Part shown: positions 60,487-62,748 of the stretch, one piece after another
How positions within the stretch are numbered: position 1 is the stretch's first letter
How the letters are laid out: every line of letters begins with the position of its first letter
From: DASXMX01 sp036794395
GTDB taxonomy: Bacteria; Planctomycetota; Phycisphaerae; Tepidisphaerales; Tepidisphaeraceae
Assembly: GCA_036794395.1 (NCBI GenBank)
Contig: DAIRGS010000003.1
Location: 1-62,748 of the forward strand
Direction: 5' to 3'
Length of the DNA: 62,748 nt
Made by a program: the position numbers and the translations under genes
The notes under the pieces: model-generated
Seen by the model: only the letters and a program-made list of their open reading frames with translations
Database searches by the model: none
What the model was told of the DNA's origin: nothing

Positions 60487-62610
60487 ATGCGAATTAGAAT
60501 GGTGCGCATGCGAGAGATGATCCTGGCGGCGGCGGTTGCGTTGATTGGGGGCCTGATGACGGCAGTCCCGGTGGGAGGCGCGGAAACCGCGAACGGGGCG
60601 CGGGGGGATGCGATGTTGAAGGGGTATTTTGAGATTGAAGTGCGGGGCATTGAGGCGAAGGGGCTTTGGGAGGGGAAGACGCTGGAGGAGTGGAAGGCGA
60701 AGCGCGGGGCGTATCGGCGGGAGCTGGCGGAGATGCTGGGGCTTTGGCCGGAGCCGGTGCGGAGGGATTTGAAGGTGACGGTGACGGGGCGGGTGGAGCA
60801 GGCGGAGTTCACGGTGGAGCGGGTGGCGTTTCAGTCGCTGCCGGGGTTGTATGTGACGGGGGATGTGTTTGTGCCGCGGGGGATGAGCGGGCGCTTGCCG
60901 GCGATCTTGTATGTGTGCGGACACGGGGAAGTGAAAGAAGCCGGGGTGGCGATGGGGAACAAGGTTGCGTACCAGCACCACGGCGAGTGGTTCGCGCGAA
61001 ACGGGTACGTGTGCCTGGTGATCGATTCGCTGGAGCTGGGGGAAATCGCGGGAATCCATAAGGGAACGTATTCGAATGGGATGTGGTGGTGGCACTCGCG
61101 CGGGTATACGCCGGCCGGGGTGGAGGCGTGGAATGGGATGCGGGCGATCGATTACCTGTGCAGTCGGCGCGACGTGGACGCGAAGCGGATTGGGATGACT
61201 GGCCGGTCGGGCGGCGGAGCGTATACATGGTATGTGGCGGCGCTGGACGAGCGCGTGGCGGTGGCCGCGCCGGTGGCGGGGATCACCGATCTGCGGAATC
61301 ACGTGGTGGACGGGTGCATTGAGAATCACTGCGACTGCATGTTCATGGTGAACACGTATCGCTGGGATTTTGCGCGCGTGGCGGCGCTGGTGGCGCCCCG
61401 GCCGCTGCTGTTTGCCAACAGCGACAAAGATACGATTTTTCCGCTCGATGGAGTGATGCGCGTGCATGGGCAGGTGCGAGAGATCTACAGGCTGTATGGG
61501 CAGGAGAAGCAGTTGGGGTTGTTGATTACCGAGGGGCCGCACAAGGACACGCAGGACTTGCAGGTGCCGGTGTTCAGGTGGTTCAACCGGTTTTTGAAGG
61601 GCGAACTGGGTGCGGTCGAGAAGGTGGCGACACCGCTGATGACGGCGCGGCAGTTGAAGGTGTTTGAACAATTGCCGGGCGATGCGATCAATGGGCGGGT
61701 GCAGGAGACGTTTGTGCCGGCGGCGGGCGAGCCGGCGGTTGCTGCGTCTCAAGAGAAATGGGCGGCGCAGCGGTTCGATTGGATGGAGGCGCTGAAGACG
61801 AAAACGTTTGGCGGGTGGCCCGAGATAGCGCCGGCGCTATCGGCGCGGGTGGCGTTTGATGTGACGCGGAACGGCATTCGGCTGCGGGCGGTTGATTACG
61901 TCAGTCAGCCTGGTGTGACATTGCGGCTGTATGTGGCGGGAAATGCGGACGGGCCGGCGGCGCGGGAAGTGGCGTTGCGGGTGCTGGATGAGGAGGAGTG
62001 GCAGCCGTGGCTGGCGCGGATGCGGGGCGGAGGATTCGATCAGGAATTCCGAGAGGAAATGGCAAGCGACACGGACGCGCCGGGGTTTGCGCGCGTGGCG
62101 GCGGCGCTCAAAGGCAATCCGATTGCGCTGGCGTGGGCAGCGCCGCGCGGCGTGGGGCCGACGGCATGGACCGCCGATGTGAAGAAACGCACGCAGATTC
62201 TGCGGCGATTTGAATTGCTTGGGCAAACGCTGGATGGGATGCGCGTGTGGGATGTGCGGAGAGCGGTCGAGGCGGCGGGAGCGACCGCGGGGCTGGAGGG
62301 ATTGCCGATCCGATTGCGGGCGCGGGGGCGGATGGCGGGGGTCGCGTTGTATGCGTCGCTGTTTGGGCGGGGGGTGAAGTGGGAGGAATTGGCGGCGCTG
62401 CCACGGTCGCACAGGGATGGACCCGACTTGCTTAATGTAATGAAGACGATGGATATTGATGTGGCGCTGGCGATGGCGGCGGAGCGGGCGGAGGTGAAGC
62501 TGTTTGAACAGCCTGGCGAGGGGCGCGGATACGTGCGCGCGGTGGCGAAGGCGTTGGGGTGGAAGAAGGGGATTGAGATTGAGCGGGGTGTGGGGGAACT
62601 GTGGCCGTGA
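60487..62610 (+). CDS. Secreted alpha/beta hydrolase, acetylxylan/glucuronoyl esterase-like
   Basis: 707 aa from the ATG at 60487 (GGAAGGGG upstream). Signal peptide in MREMILAAAVALIGGLMTAV. The hydrolase domain (80-400): PAILYVCGHGEVKEAG, nucleophile GMTGRSGGGAYTWYVAAL, Asp in NSDKDTIFP, His in EGPHKDTQDL. Residues 410-700 have no recognised fold and may be a second, degenerate hydrolase-like half. Likely acts on plant or algal polysaccharides. The coding strand is strikingly G-rich, and the gene ends six bases before a family A repeat. Confidence 0.8.
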   Translation: MRIRMVRMREMILAAAVALIGGLMTAVPVGGAETANGARGDAMLKGYFEIEVRGIEAKGLWEGKTLEEWKAKRGAYRRELAEMLGLWPEPVRRDLKVTVTGRVEQAEFTVERVAFQSLPGLYVTGDVFVPRGMSGRLPAILYVCGHGEVKEAGVAMGNKVAYQHHGEWFARNGYVCLVIDSLELGEIAGIHKGTYSNGMWWWHSRGYTPAGVEAWNGMRAIDYLCSRRDVDAKRIGMTGRSGGGAYTWYVAALDERVAVAAPVAGITDLRNHVVDGCIENHCDCMFMVNTYRWDFARVAALVAPRPLLFANSDKDTIFPLDGVMRVHGQVREIYRLYGQEKQLGLLITEGPHKDTQDLQVPVFRWFNRFLKGELGAVEKVATPLMTARQLKVFEQLPGDAINGRVQETFVPAAGEPAVAASQEKWAAQRFDWMEALKTKTFGGWPEIAPALSARVAFDVTRNGIRLRAVDYVSQPGVTLRLYVAGNADGPAAREVALRVLDEEEWQPWLARMRGGGFDQEFREEMASDTDAPGFARVAAALKGNPIALAWAAPRGVGPTAWTADVKKRTQILRRFELLGQTLDGMRVWDVRRAVEAAGATAGLEGLPIRLRARGRMAGVALYASLFGRGVKWEELAALPRSHRDGPDLLNVMKTMDIDVALAMAAERAEVKLFEQPGEGRGYVRAVAKALGWKKGIEIERGVGELWP

Positions 62611-62615
62611 TAGGG

Positions 62616-62748
62616 CTAAATAACCGTGCGTGATTCCGCGCCATTGCATTTTCGTGGCACGGCCATCCTGGCCGTGCGCGGGGCAGCCGCGGGTCCGGCG
62701 CCGGGTCAGATGTGGGAAAACCAACTTGCCGAATCGAGCATTTCCTGT
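62616..62748 (-). repeat. Dispersed repeat family A, copy 4 (cut by window end)
   Basis: Starts CTAAATAACCGTGCGTGATT right after the esterase stop and runs through the TGGCACGGCC hairpin to GGGAAAACCAAC. It is oriented to the gene as in the copies at 171, 43950 and 44245. Confidence 0.8.

Noticed and set aside
60388..61752. Minus-strand frame of 454 codons opposite the esterase
   Set aside because: His/Pro/Arg-rich antisense shadow of a very G-rich gene; no start signal.
61837..62724. Minus-strand frame opposite the esterase 3' half
   Set aside because: Same kind of shadow; it runs through the family A repeat.
1..62748. CRISPR arrays
   Set aside because: No regularly spaced direct repeats with variable spacers were seen; the repeats found are dispersed or palindromic.

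Overview
The window looks like chromosome of a high-GC member of the Planctomycetota, probably near the Phycisphaerae. I infer this from gene content rather than from any marker gene. Pointers are a YHYH protein with LTxxQ tails, many short secreted or anchored proteins, small membrane proteins with the zinc-ribbon motif CRQCGYDL...CPEC, a large TPR O-GlcNAc-transferase-like protein, a RAYT-type transposase, and dispersed palindromic intergenic repeats that begin at stop codons.

Layout. 0-10 kb holds host genes: a TPR/GT41 glycosyltransferase, secreted or exported proteins, a glutathione-peroxidase-like protein whose peroxidatic Cys/Sec is Ser, a frameshifted secreted gene, the YHYH protein and a Dabb-domain protein. 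10.03-40.52 kb appears to be two integrative elements in tandem at the 3' end of a tRNA-Glu(CTC) gene (40497-40569, minus). The tRNA 3' end occurs complete at 40496, as a 27/28 copy at 17410 and as a 20/22 copy at 10026. Element 1 (10.03-17.44 kb) has a replication/regulation module (AlpA/Xis-like HTH, TOPRIM/RepA-like helicase, small genes) and a tyrosine integrase whose 3' coding end contains the attachment core. Its likely original C-terminal tail lies in frame at the opposite end of the element, 10026-10244.

Element 2 (17.41-40.52 kb) is a defence-type island. It has a second integrase flanked by 12-bp arm-type repeats that recur at the far end. A compact plus-strand operon encodes ubiquitin-like conjugation components: a Ubl, an E2-like protein with no cysteine at all, a JAB-E1 fusion, a kinase-like protein and a DUF6527-type CxCxC protein. 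Convergent with it is a minus-strand cluster of the helicase-methylase-ATPase (Hma) kind: DUF499 ATPase, DUF1156 methyltransferase and PLD-SNF2 helicase, with a PIN toxin and its antitoxin-like partner embedded. At the right end is a module with a serine recombinase, a Gam-like host-nuclease inhibitor, a RadA/RecA-like ATPase and small genes.

40.6-53 kb is core metabolism: asd with a Lys/Thr-rich candidate leader peptide, a Uma2-family nuclease, a serine hydrolase, a glycosyltransferase, metH, gltX and the psd-pssA phospholipid operon. 53-60 kb is a low-density region with an orphan HicB, an NTase/HD protein, an HTH protein, three remnants of the 3' end of one transposase family, small membrane proteins, and a RAYT cassette with perfect 21-bp terminal inverted repeats that interrupts a P-loop gene. 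The window closes with a large secreted alpha/beta hydrolase (60.5-62.6 kb) and another copy of the dispersed stop-codon repeat.

All functional names come from reading motifs by eye; no database search was run.
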